The translations under genes were made by a program, and so were the position numbers. Of a stretch of DNA of 13,278 bases, positions 1-7,549 are shown in pieces. This DNA comes from an uncultured Bacteroidales bacterium (GTDB lineage Bacteria > Bacteroidota > Bacteroidia > Bacteroidales > Bacteroidaceae): the NCBI GenBank assembly GCA_945837185.1, contig CAMAMZ010000051.1:1-13278 (forward strand), written 5' to 3'. A model generated the notes under the pieces. The model saw only the letters and a list, made by a program, of their open reading frames with translations, was not told where the DNA came from and ran no database searches. The first letter of the stretch is position 1. Each line of letters begins with the position of its first letter.

Positions 1-104
1 CTTCCTTGCCCGATGGCAGAAAGATGGACGTTACGCTCAACGAGGCTGGTGTTTACAAAGTGCGCATGGCCGTGAACCAAGGAAACTATTGGGCTTTCCG
101 CTAA
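1..104 (+). CDS. C-terminal end of an unidentified protein (partial)
   Basis: The first complete codon is at position 3 and the frame runs open to a TAA at 102-104, giving the last 33 residues of a protein that begins outside the window. The visible part alternates hydrophobic and polar residues (DVTLNEAGVYKVRMAV, then NYWAFR at the end), which suits the closing strands of a beta-sandwich or other all-beta domain. I do not recognise the family and assign no function. A second in-frame stop (TAG, 105-107) follows directly. The call rests on the protein-like composition and the clean end, since only about 100 bases can be seen. Confidence 0.55.
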   Translation, partial: SLPDGRKMDVTLNEAGVYKVRMAVNQGNYWAFR

Positions 105-476
105 TAGGAGGTTCCCCTTTTCATAACAACTCCTGGAGCGGTATGATATGTGCTTCACAGGCGATACGGTTATGAATTGAATCCACTATAAAAAAGTTCA
201 TCCGACAGTTGGCGTGATACAATAGTCCTATCAATGCATCTCAGAAAAGATGCTGTCTATCACACCAAAAGTCGGATGAACCAGCAGATGGTGATATTGC
301 CATAATGGAAAACACCCTTTTCAAAATGAAAGGAACAACAAGCTCTCTGCCTGTGTTAGTGCAGGCCATTGCCTCTCCCATAAACGACCATGTCTATCTT
401 GTGGCAGGAGTTGCCGTAGGATTCTGAGTTCGAGCTGAACGTAGGAAGCACGTTGGGATTACTTCGTTTTAACCCC
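105..476. other. Intergenic region without an intact gene
   Basis: About 370 bases lie between the stop of the left partial gene and the stop of the minus-strand peptidase. The region holds an 86-bp inverted-repeat element (196-281) and, to its right, short open stretches that may be a decayed reading frame. No tRNA, no recognisable riboswitch, no T-tracted terminator and no clear TTTG/TAnnTTTG promoter pair was found. The flanking genes point towards each other, so both should terminate here. Confidence 0.6.
196..281. repeat. 86-bp element with 26-bp imperfect inverted repeats
   Basis: The left arm (196-221) and the reverse complement of the right arm (256-281) agree at 22 of 26 positions. 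The outermost 11 bases (GTTCATCCGAC) match perfectly. The 34-base centre holds a smaller nested hairpin, GCATCT at 236-241 against AGATGC at 248-253. There is no T-run after either arm, so this is not a standard intrinsic terminator. Perfect outer ends with decaying inner parts are typical of transposon termini, so a MITE-like or internally deleted insertion sequence is the best guess. No target-site duplication is visible next to either end. A structured 3' UTR element is the main alternative. Confidence 0.6.
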
Positions 477-491
477 CTATTTGTATATTAA
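305..491 (+). pseudogene. Possible frameshifted coding remnant
   Basis: An ATG at 305 opens a 40-codon frame ending at TGA 425-427 (it is open back to a TGA at 215-217). If one base is skipped just before 426, the reading continues in another frame through GAG 426-428 to a TAA at 489-491. The joined product would end in a strand-like, partly amphipathic segment (FEFELNVGSTLGLL), as at the C-terminus of a small beta-barrel or envelope protein. This could be the tail of a gene broken by the inverted-repeat element on its left. It could equally be chance: the two frames are short and no family is recognised. The last 15 bases overlap the 3' end of the minus-strand peptidase gene. Confidence 0.2.
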
Positions 492-1730
492 TGTATAACA
501 CCGTGCGGGGGCGAAGATTTCCTGCGCCACCTCCCACACCTCCTGCACCGTGATGCGGTCAATAGAGGCATAAAGTTGTTCAATGTCTCTTTCTTTACCA
601 TAGTGCAGGAAACTCTTGCCAAAACTGATGGCAAAGTTTTCACGATTGTCGAACGACACTCCCAACTGTCCCTTCAGTTGTCGTTTGGCTGCCGCTAACT
701 GTGCATCGCGCAAAGGGCGTTGCATCAGTTTATCCAATTCACGACGCACCAACCGCAAGCAACGGTTCACATCCTTATAGTCGCATCCGAAATATACCGA
801 CCATATTCCCGTATCGCCATAGTTCACCACTGAACTGTCAACAGTATATACCAATCCATGCCGCTCGCGCAACGATACATTCAACTTGCTATTCATTCCC
901 GGGCCTCCCACAAGGTTGTTCAACAAGAACAGGGGCAAACGACGGTCGTCATAGGCAGAATAGGCCCTGCTGGCCACCATGACATGCGCCTGATGGGTAT
1001 GCCGCTCACACACAATCTGCCTGCCTTCTGATGAAGCCAAAGACCAGTTGGCCATGGAGGATGGTCTTACGACGGATGTTGCAGGTGTGTCACCCCACGA
1101 CTGCACCTGTGTTTGCCCAGCCTTGCACAACAACTGTACAAGTCTACGGAAATTAATATCGCCATAGGCAAAGAACACCGCATTATCGGGACGATAAAAA
1201 TTGCGGGTGAAACGAACAGCATCTTCCCTTCCGAACGAGCGCACCCGTTCTGCCGTGCCCAAGATGTTATGTCCCAACGGATGACCCGCAAACACAAGAT
1301 TCTCTATCTCATCATAGATGAGTTCCGAAGGTGTGTCGTGATAACTTTCTATTTCATCGCATATAATTTCTTTCTCTTTTTCTATTTCCGAATCGGGATA
1401 GGTGGCATGGAACACCATGTCGGTCAGAAGGCTGACGGCTGTAGTCAGATGTTCCCGAAGCACTGCAACATAGTAAACCGTACTTTCCTTATTGGTGAAA
1501 GCATTGAGGTCGCCTCCCACACGCTCCATGCAATTCAGGATTTGAAAGGCACTTCGATGTGCCGTTCCCTTAAAAGTAACATGTTCGCAGAAATGCGCCA
1601 ATCCCTCTTCTCCAGGAAGTTCGTCTCGTGTGCCTGCAGCAAACTGATAGCCACAATAAAGCACCTGCGATTGCGAAGGCAGATGGATGACACGCAAACC
1701 ATTTGCCAGTTTACAAATGTTATATTCCAT
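477..1730 (-). CDS. M16 family zinc metallopeptidase (processing-peptidase-like)
   Basis: A 417-residue protein of the pitrilysin/M16 family, subfamily B size, like bacterial homologues of the mitochondrial processing peptidase beta subunit. Zinc site: inverted motif HFCEH at residues 46-50 (His46, His50 as ligands, Glu49 as catalytic base), with the distal ligand Glu126 in IICDEIESY at the usual distance. GGDLNAFTNKESTVYY (72-87) is the conserved substrate-strand segment. In the second half, Arg288 and Tyr295 (LRERHGLVY) form the family's Arg-x6-Tyr pair, so this single chain carries both halves of the active centre. There is no signal peptide, so it is probably cytoplasmic, degrading or trimming peptides; the natural substrate is unknown. 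I chose the ATG at 1730, since family members start a few residues before NGLRV. An upstream in-frame ATG (1805) would add 25 residues unlike the family and run through the divergent promoter region. Confidence 0.92.
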   Translation of the reverse strand: MEYNICKLANGLRVIHLPSQSQVLYCGYQFAAGTRDELPGEEGLAHFCEHVTFKGTAHRSAFQILNCMERVGGDLNAFTNKESTVYYVAVLREHLTTAVSLLTDMVFHATYPDSEIEKEKEIICDEIESYHDTPSELIYDEIENLVFAGHPLGHNILGTAERVRSFGREDAVRFTRNFYRPDNAVFFAYGDINFRRLVQLLCKAGQTQVQSWGDTPATSVVRPSSMANWSLASSEGRQIVCERHTHQAHVMVASRAYSAYDDRRLPLFLLNNLVGGPGMNSKLNVSLRERHGLVYTVDSSVVNYGDTGIWSVYFGCDYKDVNRCLRLVRRELDKLMQRPLRDAQLAAAKRQLKGQLGVSFDNRENFAISFGKSFLHYGKERDIEQLYASIDRITVQEVWEVAQEIFAPARCYTLIYK

Positions 1731-1738
1731 ATCGGCTG

Positions 1739-1746
1739 CAAATTTA
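1739..1746 (-). promoter_or_regulatory. Possible -7 box for the M16 peptidase gene
   Basis: On the minus strand these bases read TAAATTTG, a perfect fit to the Bacteroidetes -7 consensus TAnnTTTG. No good TTTG -33 element is found 19-21 bases upstream, so the call is tentative. If used, the transcript would start only about 3-6 bases before the ATG at 1730, making a nearly leaderless mRNA. Confidence 0.4.
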
Positions 1747-1757
1747 ATGCTTTTTAC

Positions 1758-1788
1758 TTTGATAATTGCCAGATTTTTCAGATATTTG
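1758..1788 (+). promoter_or_regulatory. Promoter of the pfkB-fprA-transporter-methyltransferase operon
   Basis: A -33 TTTG at 1758-1761 is followed after 19 bases by GATATTTG at 1781-1788, which differs from the TAnnTTTG consensus only in its first base. Transcription would start near 1793-1796 and leave a leader of about 20 bases before the ATG at 1814. It lies back to back with the possible minus-strand -7 box at 1739-1746. Confidence 0.5.
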
Positions 1789-1813
1789 CATCGTAAAAAA
1801 TCCATATTGGTAT

Positions 1814-2743
1814 ATGCGCAAAATAATAGGAATAGGTGAAACGGTGCTCGACATCGTTTTCAAGGATAATCAACCCATTGGTGCATTTCCCGGAGGTTCA
1901 GTGCTCAATGCCATGATTTCTTTGGGACGTGCTGGTGTAGAAACCATTTTTATTTCAGAAGCCGGCAACGACCGCTTGGGAGAGCAAGTGATTCATTTTC
2001 TAAAGGAAAATAATATCAATACCAGTTTGGTCAACAGGTTTCCCAATGGCCAGTCACCCATCTCGTTAGCATTCCTCGACAAAGACAACAATGCGGAATA
2101 TCTCTTTTACAAGAATCATCAACAAGACCATTTGGATTTCGTTTATCCCGACATCCAACCCGATGACATTGTAATAGTAGGCTCCTATTTTGCCGTCAAC
2201 CCTGCCGTACGCCCTCAGGTGATGGGATTGCTCGACTATGCCCACAATCATGGGGCAATTATCTACTACGATGTGAACTATCGTCCGGCTCACAGGAACG
2301 ATGTCATGAAGATTACCCCCAACCTGTTGGAGAACTATGAATATGCCGATTTTGTCAGGGGCAGCCGTGAGGATTTCGAAACCCTCTATCATGCCACAGA
2401 TCCCGACAAGATATATAATGCCGAGATTTCGTTCTACTGCAAGAAGTTCATCCTGACACAAGGAAAGGAATCGGTTGAAATACGGGCAGAGGGGAATTAC
2501 CGCAAGAGCTACCCCGTGCAACCCATGGAAACGGTGAGCACAATTGGCGCCGGCGATAATTTCAATGCAGGTTTCCTCTACGGACTCCTCAAAGGGGGCA
2601 TTACGCGGGCCCATATAGAACGTGGGCTGACAGCCGACGAATGGGATAAGACGGTTGCCTATGCGCAGCTTTTCTCAGCAGAGTGCTGCAAACACATTCA
2701 GAATTATGTTTCGAAAGCGTTTGGAGAGAGTTTAAAAGGATAA
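1814..2743 (+). CDS. PfkB/ribokinase-family carbohydrate kinase
   Basis: A 309-residue sugar kinase, normal length for the family. It begins MRKIIGIGETVLDI, the usual first strand. PGGSVLNAMISLGRAGV near residue 30 is the first PfkB signature (sugar-binding Gly-Gly). TIGAGDNFNAGFLYGLL carries the second signature, with the GAGD anion hole at 245-248 and Asp248 as the catalytic base that activates the sugar hydroxyl for phosphate transfer from ATP. The sugar cannot be read from sequence: fructose is common for Bacteroidales members, but ribose, adenosine and others are phosphorylated by the same fold. I chose the ATG at 1814; an in-frame ATG at 1766 would add 16 residues lying inside the predicted promoter. 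It is first in an operon, 30 bases before fprA. Confidence 0.9.
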   Translation: MRKIIGIGETVLDIVFKDNQPIGAFPGGSVLNAMISLGRAGVETIFISEAGNDRLGEQVIHFLKENNINTSLVNRFPNGQSPISLAFLDKDNNAEYLFYKNHQQDHLDFVYPDIQPDDIVIVGSYFAVNPAVRPQVMGLLDYAHNHGAIIYYDVNYRPAHRNDVMKITPNLLENYEYADFVRGSREDFETLYHATDPDKIYNAEISFYCKKFILTQGKESVEIRAEGNYRKSYPVQPMETVSTIGAGDNFNAGFLYGLLKGGITRAHIERGLTADEWDKTVAYAQLFSAECCKHIQNYVSKAFGESLKG

Positions 2744-2773
2744 CATACATCACAAGGTAAACACAAAAACACA

Positions 2774-3961
2774 ATGAAAGCAATTAACGACAACATTTTT
2801 TATGTAGGCGTAAACGACCGTAACAAAGCTCTTTTTGAAGGATTGTGGCCTTTGCCCTATGGCGTTTCTTACAATTCCTATCTTATCGACGACCAGAAGG
2901 TTTGTCTCATTGATACAGTAGAAGTAGACTTCTTTACACAATTCATTGAGAACATCCGTGAGGTGATAGGCGACCGCCCTGTCGACTACCTCGTAGTGAA
3001 CCACATGGAACCCGACCACAGCGGCTCCATTGCCTTGCTCAAACAATTCTATCCTGGCATACAAGTGGTGGGCAACAAAAAGACCTTTACCATGATGGAA
3101 GGGTTTTATGGTGTGAAAGACAAACTGGTGGAAATAAAGAACGGTGACACGCTGTCATTAGGAAGTAGGGAACTGCAGTTCTTCCTCACACCCATGGTAC
3201 ACTGGCCGGAAACGATGGTGACGTATGACAGCCGCACACGCACCTTGTTCAGCGGTGATGCCTTCGGTTGCTTTGGCGCACTTAACGGAGGGATGCTGGA
3301 CCAAAGCATCGACACCGACTGGTGCTGGTCGGAGATGCGTCGTTATTATTCAAACATTGTAGGCAAATATGGTACACCTGTACAGAATGCGCTCAAAAAG
3401 CTGGCAGGCATACCTATTGACTATATCTGTGCCACCCATGGCCCGGTATGGCATAAGGAGGTGGGACGCGTGGTTGACCTCTATGATAAGATGAGTCGCT
3501 ATGAGGCTGAACCCGGTTTGGTGATTTGCTATGGCACGATGTATGGCAATACCGAACGTATGGCAGAGGTGATAGCACGTGCCGCCTCGGAGCATGGTGT
3601 CACCCATATCGGCATCTACAACATCTCTAAAACCCATCATTCATATATCCTGAGCGATATTTTCCGCTTCAACGGCTTGATTGTCGGAGCACCTACATAC
3701 AACAACGGGCTCTATCATGAAATGGAAGTGCTGCTCTCTGAAATTGCCAACCGCGACATCAAGAACCGCTATTTGGGATGGTTCGGAAGTTATGCCTGGG
3801 CGAGCAAAGCGGTAAAGAAGATTGGGGAATGGAATGAAAACAAACTTCATTTCGAGGCCGTAGGCCAACCCGTTGAGATGAAACAGGCGCTCACAGCCGA
3901 AACGAAGGCACAATGCGAGGCATTGGGCAAAGCCATGGCAGAACGTATCTTACAAGGCTAA
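2774..3961 (+). CDS. fprA: Flavodiiron protein FprA (A-type flavoprotein, O2/NO reductase)
   Basis: A 395-residue class A flavodiiron protein that reduces O2 to water, or NO to N2O, in the cytoplasm of anaerobes. Residues 1 to about 245 are a metallo-beta-lactamase-like domain with all diiron ligands: His77-x-Glu79-x-Asp81-His82 (HMEPDHSG), His143 (MVHWPE), Asp162 (SGDAFG) and His222 (ATHGPVW). From about 248 to the end is a flavodoxin domain with the FMN-phosphate loop TMYGNTE (255-261). There is no C-terminal rubredoxin or flavin-reductase extension, so electrons must come from a separate rubredoxin or reductase not in this window. O2 versus NO preference cannot be settled from these ligands. 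The start at 2774 fits the family's short N-terminus. It sits in an operon with a sugar kinase upstream and a transporter 13 bases downstream; the partners suggest no redox link. Confidence 0.93.
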   Translation: MKAINDNIFYVGVNDRNKALFEGLWPLPYGVSYNSYLIDDQKVCLIDTVEVDFFTQFIENIREVIGDRPVDYLVVNHMEPDHSGSIALLKQFYPGIQVVGNKKTFTMMEGFYGVKDKLVEIKNGDTLSLGSRELQFFLTPMVHWPETMVTYDSRTRTLFSGDAFGCFGALNGGMLDQSIDTDWCWSEMRRYYSNIVGKYGTPVQNALKKLAGIPIDYICATHGPVWHKEVGRVVDLYDKMSRYEAEPGLVICYGTMYGNTERMAEVIARAASEHGVTHIGIYNISKTHHSYILSDIFRFNGLIVGAPTYNNGLYHEMEVLLSEIANRDIKNRYLGWFGSYAWASKAVKKIGEWNENKLHFEAVGQPVEMKQALTAETKAQCEALGKAMAERILQG

Positions 3962-3974
3962 ACAACCCCCTGTC

Positions 3975-5147
3975 ATGAATTGCAAGAAGCTGCTTTCTTC
4001 TATCGGACTTCTCCCCCGCATACTGATTGCCATCGTGTTGGGAGTGGTATTAGGCAACTGCATGTCGATGGCATGGATACAGGTCTTTACCACTTTCAAC
4101 AGTATCTTCAGCCAGTTCCTTGGCTTTATGATACCGCTCATCATCGTGGGATTAGTGACACCTGCCATTGGCGACATAGGCAACAAAGCAGGCAAACTGT
4201 TGCTTGCCACGGTGGCAATAGCCTATTTTGACACCATTTTGGCAGGCTCCCTTTCTTATGGTGTGGGCGAATGGCTGTTTCCCAATATGATAGAGGGACA
4301 AATGGCCCAAACAGCCACAGAGAAAGCAGCCGACATCGAGCCCTACTTCACGCTCTCCATTCCACCGCTCTTTGATGTGATGAGCAGTTTGGTACTGTCA
4401 TTTGTTGTAGGACTTTGCATTGCCCACTCGCACATCGACACCTTGCAGCGTGTTTGTAATGATTTCAAGGAAGTGGTGGCCACCTCCATCCGGTGCGTCA
4501 TCATTCCTTTATTGCCCTTGTATATCTTCGGCATCTTCCTCAACATGACCTATACGGGGCAGGCTTACCATATCCTGCTGGTGTTTGCCAAGATTATCAT
4601 CGTAATCTTTGCACTCCACATCTTTATTCTGCTCTATGAGTTCTGTATTGCAGGAGTTATAGCCAAAAGGAATCCTTTCCCATTGCTGGTGCGTATGCTG
4701 CCAGCCTATTTCACGGCATTGGGCACCTCGTCATCGGCAGCCACCATTCCCGTAACCTTGAAACAAACCTTGTTGAACAAGGTACGGGAGCAGATTGCAG
4801 GCTTTGTCGTTCCCCTTTGTGCCACTATCCACATGTCGGGTTCGGCCATGAAGATTACAGCCTGTGCGCTTACCATCTGCATGATAGAGGGGATGCCGCA
4901 CGACCCTCTCCTCTTCCTGCATTTCATCCTCATGTTGGGCATTATGATGGTTGCCGGTCCGGGCGTGCCGGGTGGCGCTGTTATGGCAGCCTTGGCACCT
5001 TTAAGTTCCATTTTGGGGTTTGACGCCCAACAACAGGCCCTCATGATAGCACTCTATATTGCCATGGACTCTTTTGGCACGGCCTGCAACGTAACGGGCG
5101 ACGGAGCTATTGCCATTGTAGTGGACAAGCTGTTCAGCAAGAAATGA
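3975..5147 (+). CDS. DAACS (SDF) family symporter with atypical substrate and sodium sites
   Basis: A 390-residue inner-membrane protein of the dicarboxylate/amino acid:cation symporter family (GltPh/GltP/SstT fold), with about eight hydrophobic segments and two re-entrant hairpins. Hairpin 1 carries the serine-rich motif ALGTSSSAATIP (248-259); hairpin 2 is near GPGVPGG (328-334). TM8 reads DSFGTACNVTGDG, in which Asp365, Asn372 and Asp376 align with GltPh Asp394, Asn401 and Asp405. Two key positions differ. The Arg that grips the acidic side chain in GltPh (Arg397) is Gly368. The sodium motif NMDGT in TM7 is replaced by HMSGS (286-290), which removes the Asp312-equivalent. I therefore infer a substrate other than aspartate, glutamate or C4-dicarboxylates and altered cation coupling. 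It starts 13 bases after fprA, and its stop overlaps the next start (ATGA at 5144-5147), which implies translational coupling. Confidence 0.88.
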   Translation: MNCKKLLSSIGLLPRILIAIVLGVVLGNCMSMAWIQVFTTFNSIFSQFLGFMIPLIIVGLVTPAIGDIGNKAGKLLLATVAIAYFDTILAGSLSYGVGEWLFPNMIEGQMAQTATEKAADIEPYFTLSIPPLFDVMSSLVLSFVVGLCIAHSHIDTLQRVCNDFKEVVATSIRCVIIPLLPLYIFGIFLNMTYTGQAYHILLVFAKIIIVIFALHIFILLYEFCIAGVIAKRNPFPLLVRMLPAYFTALGTSSSAATIPVTLKQTLLNKVREQIAGFVVPLCATIHMSGSAMKITACALTICMIEGMPHDPLLFLHFILMLGIMMVAGPGVPGGAVMAALAPLSSILGFDAQQQALMIALYIAMDSFGTACNVTGDGAIAIVVDKLFSKK

Positions 5148-6331
5148 TCGATACAGCAACACAGGAGTTTATCCGTATCCATCGTAAGGACAACGTGCGT
5201 CGGCTGGCTTTAGAAGCAGCGAAATATCCCCATGTAGACATACCTGTAGCCCTCGACCAGATACAAGGATGGCAGATAGCCACCCGGAAATGCCCGCTGC
5301 TGGCACGCTATGACGGTATCATCTATCCGCCTCACCTGTCGATGGAGCAATGCTCAAGTCAGCAGACAGCATTTTATAAAACACGCTTGGTGCGCCAGTT
5401 GCTCGACAAGGACGCACGGCATACCATGACCGACCTCACCGGAGGCTTTGGCATCGACTTTCTGGCACTTTCGTTGGCTTTTCAGCAGGCTACCTATGTT
5501 GAACTGAACCCGACCCTTTGCGAACTGATGCGCCATAACCTACAGGTATTGCGAAGAACGGGCACTGTGATTTGTGGCAATGGTGCCGAATGGGTAGCGC
5601 AAATGCCCCACACCAATCTTATTTATATTGACCCTGCACGCAGGGGAGAAGGAGGGAAGCGCACCTACGCCATTGCCGACTGCACACCTGACGTGCTGTC
5701 GCTCAGACAACTGTTGGTGACAAAGGCCGATAAGGTGCTCATCAAACTTTCGCCCATGCTCGACTGGCACGAGGCTGTCAGATTGCTGGAACAAGTAGAA
5801 GAGGTGCATTTAGTTGCTGCGGGAGGAGAATGTAAGGAAATGCTTGTAGTGCTCTCCGAGCAGGCCATCGGAACTCCCGCCATAGTGTGTGCCAACGAGA
5901 AAAGCACTTATCGCTTCATGGCAAACACAGAACAGCCTGCCCCTATTGCGGCTATGGCTCCGGAAGTCGGTAGCTATCTGTACGAACCCAATGCGGCCAT
6001 CATGAAATCGGGATGTTTCGCACAACTCTGTGAAGCACAGGATGTGCTGATGGCAGGTCACAATTCGCACCTGTTCTTAGCACCCTCACCTCGTCCATCC
6101 TTCCCGGGAAGGCAATTCCGCATAGAGGCTGTAACCTCCATGAACAAACGCGAACTGAAAACAAGTTTGCAAAACATCCGACAAGCCAATATCACCGTGC
6201 GCAATTTCCCGCTCAATGTGGCTGAATTACGGAAACGGCTCCATTTGGCCGATGGAGGCCCCCATTATATCTTTGCCACTACACTGGCAGACCAACGACA
6301 CATTTTAATATTATGCAAAAAAATCCGCTAA
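5144..6331 (+). CDS. Class I SAM-dependent methyltransferase with THUMP-like C-terminus
   Basis: A 395-residue protein. After an N-terminal helical part, a Rossmann methyltransferase core begins near residue 95: motif I is DLTGGFGID (97-105), the SAM-ribose acidic residue is Glu120 (YVELN), and YIDPARRGEGG (161-171) stands at the motif IV position, with DPARR in place of the NPPY-type catalytic loop. The last 75 or so residues (from about GRQFRIEAVTSMNK) look like the THUMP-like domain of the Bacteroidetes family typified, as far as I recall, by P. gingivalis PG_1098. The THUMP association suggests an RNA substrate (tRNA or rRNA), but none is established and I infer none more exactly. It is last in the operon and translationally coupled to the transporter by the ATGA overlap. 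The next promoter starts 2 bases after its stop. Confidence 0.85.
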   Translation: MIDTATQEFIRIHRKDNVRRLALEAAKYPHVDIPVALDQIQGWQIATRKCPLLARYDGIIYPPHLSMEQCSSQQTAFYKTRLVRQLLDKDARHTMTDLTGGFGIDFLALSLAFQQATYVELNPTLCELMRHNLQVLRRTGTVICGNGAEWVAQMPHTNLIYIDPARRGEGGKRTYAIADCTPDVLSLRQLLVTKADKVLIKLSPMLDWHEAVRLLEQVEEVHLVAAGGECKEMLVVLSEQAIGTPAIVCANEKSTYRFMANTEQPAPIAAMAPEVGSYLYEPNAAIMKSGCFAQLCEAQDVLMAGHNSHLFLAPSPRPSFPGRQFRIEAVTSMNKRELKTSLQNIRQANITVRNFPLNVAELRKRLHLADGGPHYIFATTLADQRHILILCKKIR

Positions 6332-6332
6332 A

Positions 6333-6364
6333 TTTGGCATTGTGCCATGAATTTGTTATTTTTG
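6333..6364 (+). promoter_or_regulatory. Promoter of the acetyltransferase-parE-S41 operon
   Basis: TTTG at 6333-6336, a 20-base spacer, then TATTTTTG at 6357-6364: a full match to the Bacteroidetes consensus in both boxes. Transcription should start near 6369-6372. This is downstream of an in-frame ATG at 6366, which argues that the next in-frame ATG at 6399 is the real start. A short hyphenated palindrome, TGGCA-TTG-TGCCA (6335-6347), overlaps the end of the -33 box and the spacer, where a repressor could bind. Confidence 0.65.
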
Positions 6365-6398
6365 CATGATTGATGACTTAAAAATAACTAAATTAATC

Positions 6399-7547
6399 AT
6401 GTCGCCTATTGTAATCAAGAAGGTTGAGACCAAACAGGATTTAAAAGCCTTTATTGAGTTTCACTATGATCTGTATGAAGGCAATGCCTATGACGTGCCA
6501 AACCTTTACAGTGACGAATGGAATACATTGAGCCCGGACAAGAATGCCGCCTTCGATTTCTGCGAAGCAAGCTATTTCCTTGCCTTGCGTGCCGGAAAGG
6601 TGGTAGGACGTGTTGCTGCCATCATCAACCATCGTGCCAATGAGAAATGGCAGCGTAAGGACGTGCGCTTCGGATGGATAGATTTTGAAGATGACATAGA
6701 AATATCGCGCAGTTTGTTGGAGGCCGTTGAAAACTTCGGGCGCGAGAAAGGTATGCAAAACATTGTGGGACCTTTAGGTTTCACCGATATGGACCCGGAA
6801 GGCATGCTCACATGGGGCTTTGACAAACTGGGCACCATGCCCACCATCTACAACTATCCTTACTATCCGGAACACATGGAGCGGTTAGGCGGATGGGAAA
6901 AAGACAACGACTATGTGGAATACTATCTGGAGGTGCCCGACAAAGTGCCGGAGAAATATAGCAAGATTGCATCCATGATAGAGAAGCGCTATAACCTGCA
7001 CGTCAGAAAGCTCACACGCGAAGATGTCACGAAAGGTGGCTATGGCCGCAAACTCTTTGAACTGGTCAATGAAACCTACAAGGACCTGTATGGCTTTGTC
7101 GAGTTGACCGACCGACAGATAGACCAATACGTAAAGATGTATCTGCCCATGGCAGACCTGAACCTGATTACTGTGATAGAAGATGGCAATGCCGACAACA
7201 AGATAGCTGGCATGGGCATCACGATCCCATCACTCGCACGCGCCCTTCAGAAATGTCGCCGAGGACGTCTCTTCCCCTTTGGCTGGTATCATGTGCTGCG
7301 AGCCATCAAATATCACAAGACAGAAGGTGTCGACTTGTTACTGATGGGATTCCTGCCCGAATATCGTTCCAAAGGCGCCAATGCCTTGCTCTTTGCCGAC
7401 CTTATCCCACGTTATCAGGCATACGGTTTCAAATGGGGTGAAAGTCAGGTGGAAATGGAGACAAACGAAGGCGTACAAAGCCAGTGGGGACCTTTGAATC
7501 CCATTAATCACAAACGGCGCCGCTGTTACAGAAAGCCCATAGCATAG
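6399..7547 (+). CDS. YghO-like GNAT-fold N-acetyltransferase family protein
   Basis: A 382-residue protein with GNAT-like elements at both ends. [18 protein letters not shown] (58-75) resembles the beta2-beta4 strands of a GNAT core. [20 protein letters not shown] (313-332) resembles motif A, where an R-x-x-G-x-A/G loop holds the CoA pyrophosphate. The whole chain resembles the uncharacterised family that includes E. coli YghO, annotated only as N-acetyltransferase-like; substrate and activity are unknown. I chose the ATG at 6399 because the upstream in-frame ATG (6366) lies at or before the predicted transcription start and would add 11 AT-rich codons unlike the family N-terminus. It is the first gene of its operon, and parE follows after only 2 bases, so the two are probably co-translated. 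No signal peptide or membrane segment is seen. Confidence 0.75.
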   Translation: MSPIVIKKVETKQDLKAFIEFHYDLYEGNAYDVPNLYSDEWNTLSPDKNAAFDFCEASYFLALRAGKVVGRVAAIINHRANEKWQRKDVRFGWIDFEDDIEISRSLLEAVENFGREKGMQNIVGPLGFTDMDPEGMLTWGFDKLGTMPTIYNYPYYPEHMERLGGWEKDNDYVEYYLEVPDKVPEKYSKIASMIEKRYNLHVRKLTREDVTKGGYGRKLFELVNETYKDLYGFVELTDRQIDQYVKMYLPMADLNLITVIEDGNADNKIAGMGITIPSLARALQKCRRGRLFPFGWYHVLRAIKYHKTEGVDLLLMGFLPEYRSKGANALLFADLIPRYQAYGFKWGESQVEMETNEGVQSQWGPLNPINHKRRRCYRKPIA

Positions 7548-7549
7548 CA

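Noticed and set aside
105..138. Terminator hairpin AGGAG...CTCCT just after the left partial gene
   Set aside because: The stem is only 5 bp with a loop of about 19 bases and no T-run follows; it is not distinguishable from chance.
1113..1796. Open plus-strand frame of 227 codons opposite the M16 gene
   Set aside because: It is antisense to a gene with intact catalytic motifs and its product is unlike any family I know; it is a by-product of the M16 codon usage.
1766..1813. Longer N-terminus for the sugar kinase (16 extra residues)
   Set aside because: The extra codons overlap the predicted promoter and transcription start, and the family begins at the RKIIGIGE strand.
2066..2614. Open minus-strand frame of 182 codons inside the sugar kinase gene
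   Set aside because: It is antisense to conserved PfkB motifs and the translated product shows no domain.
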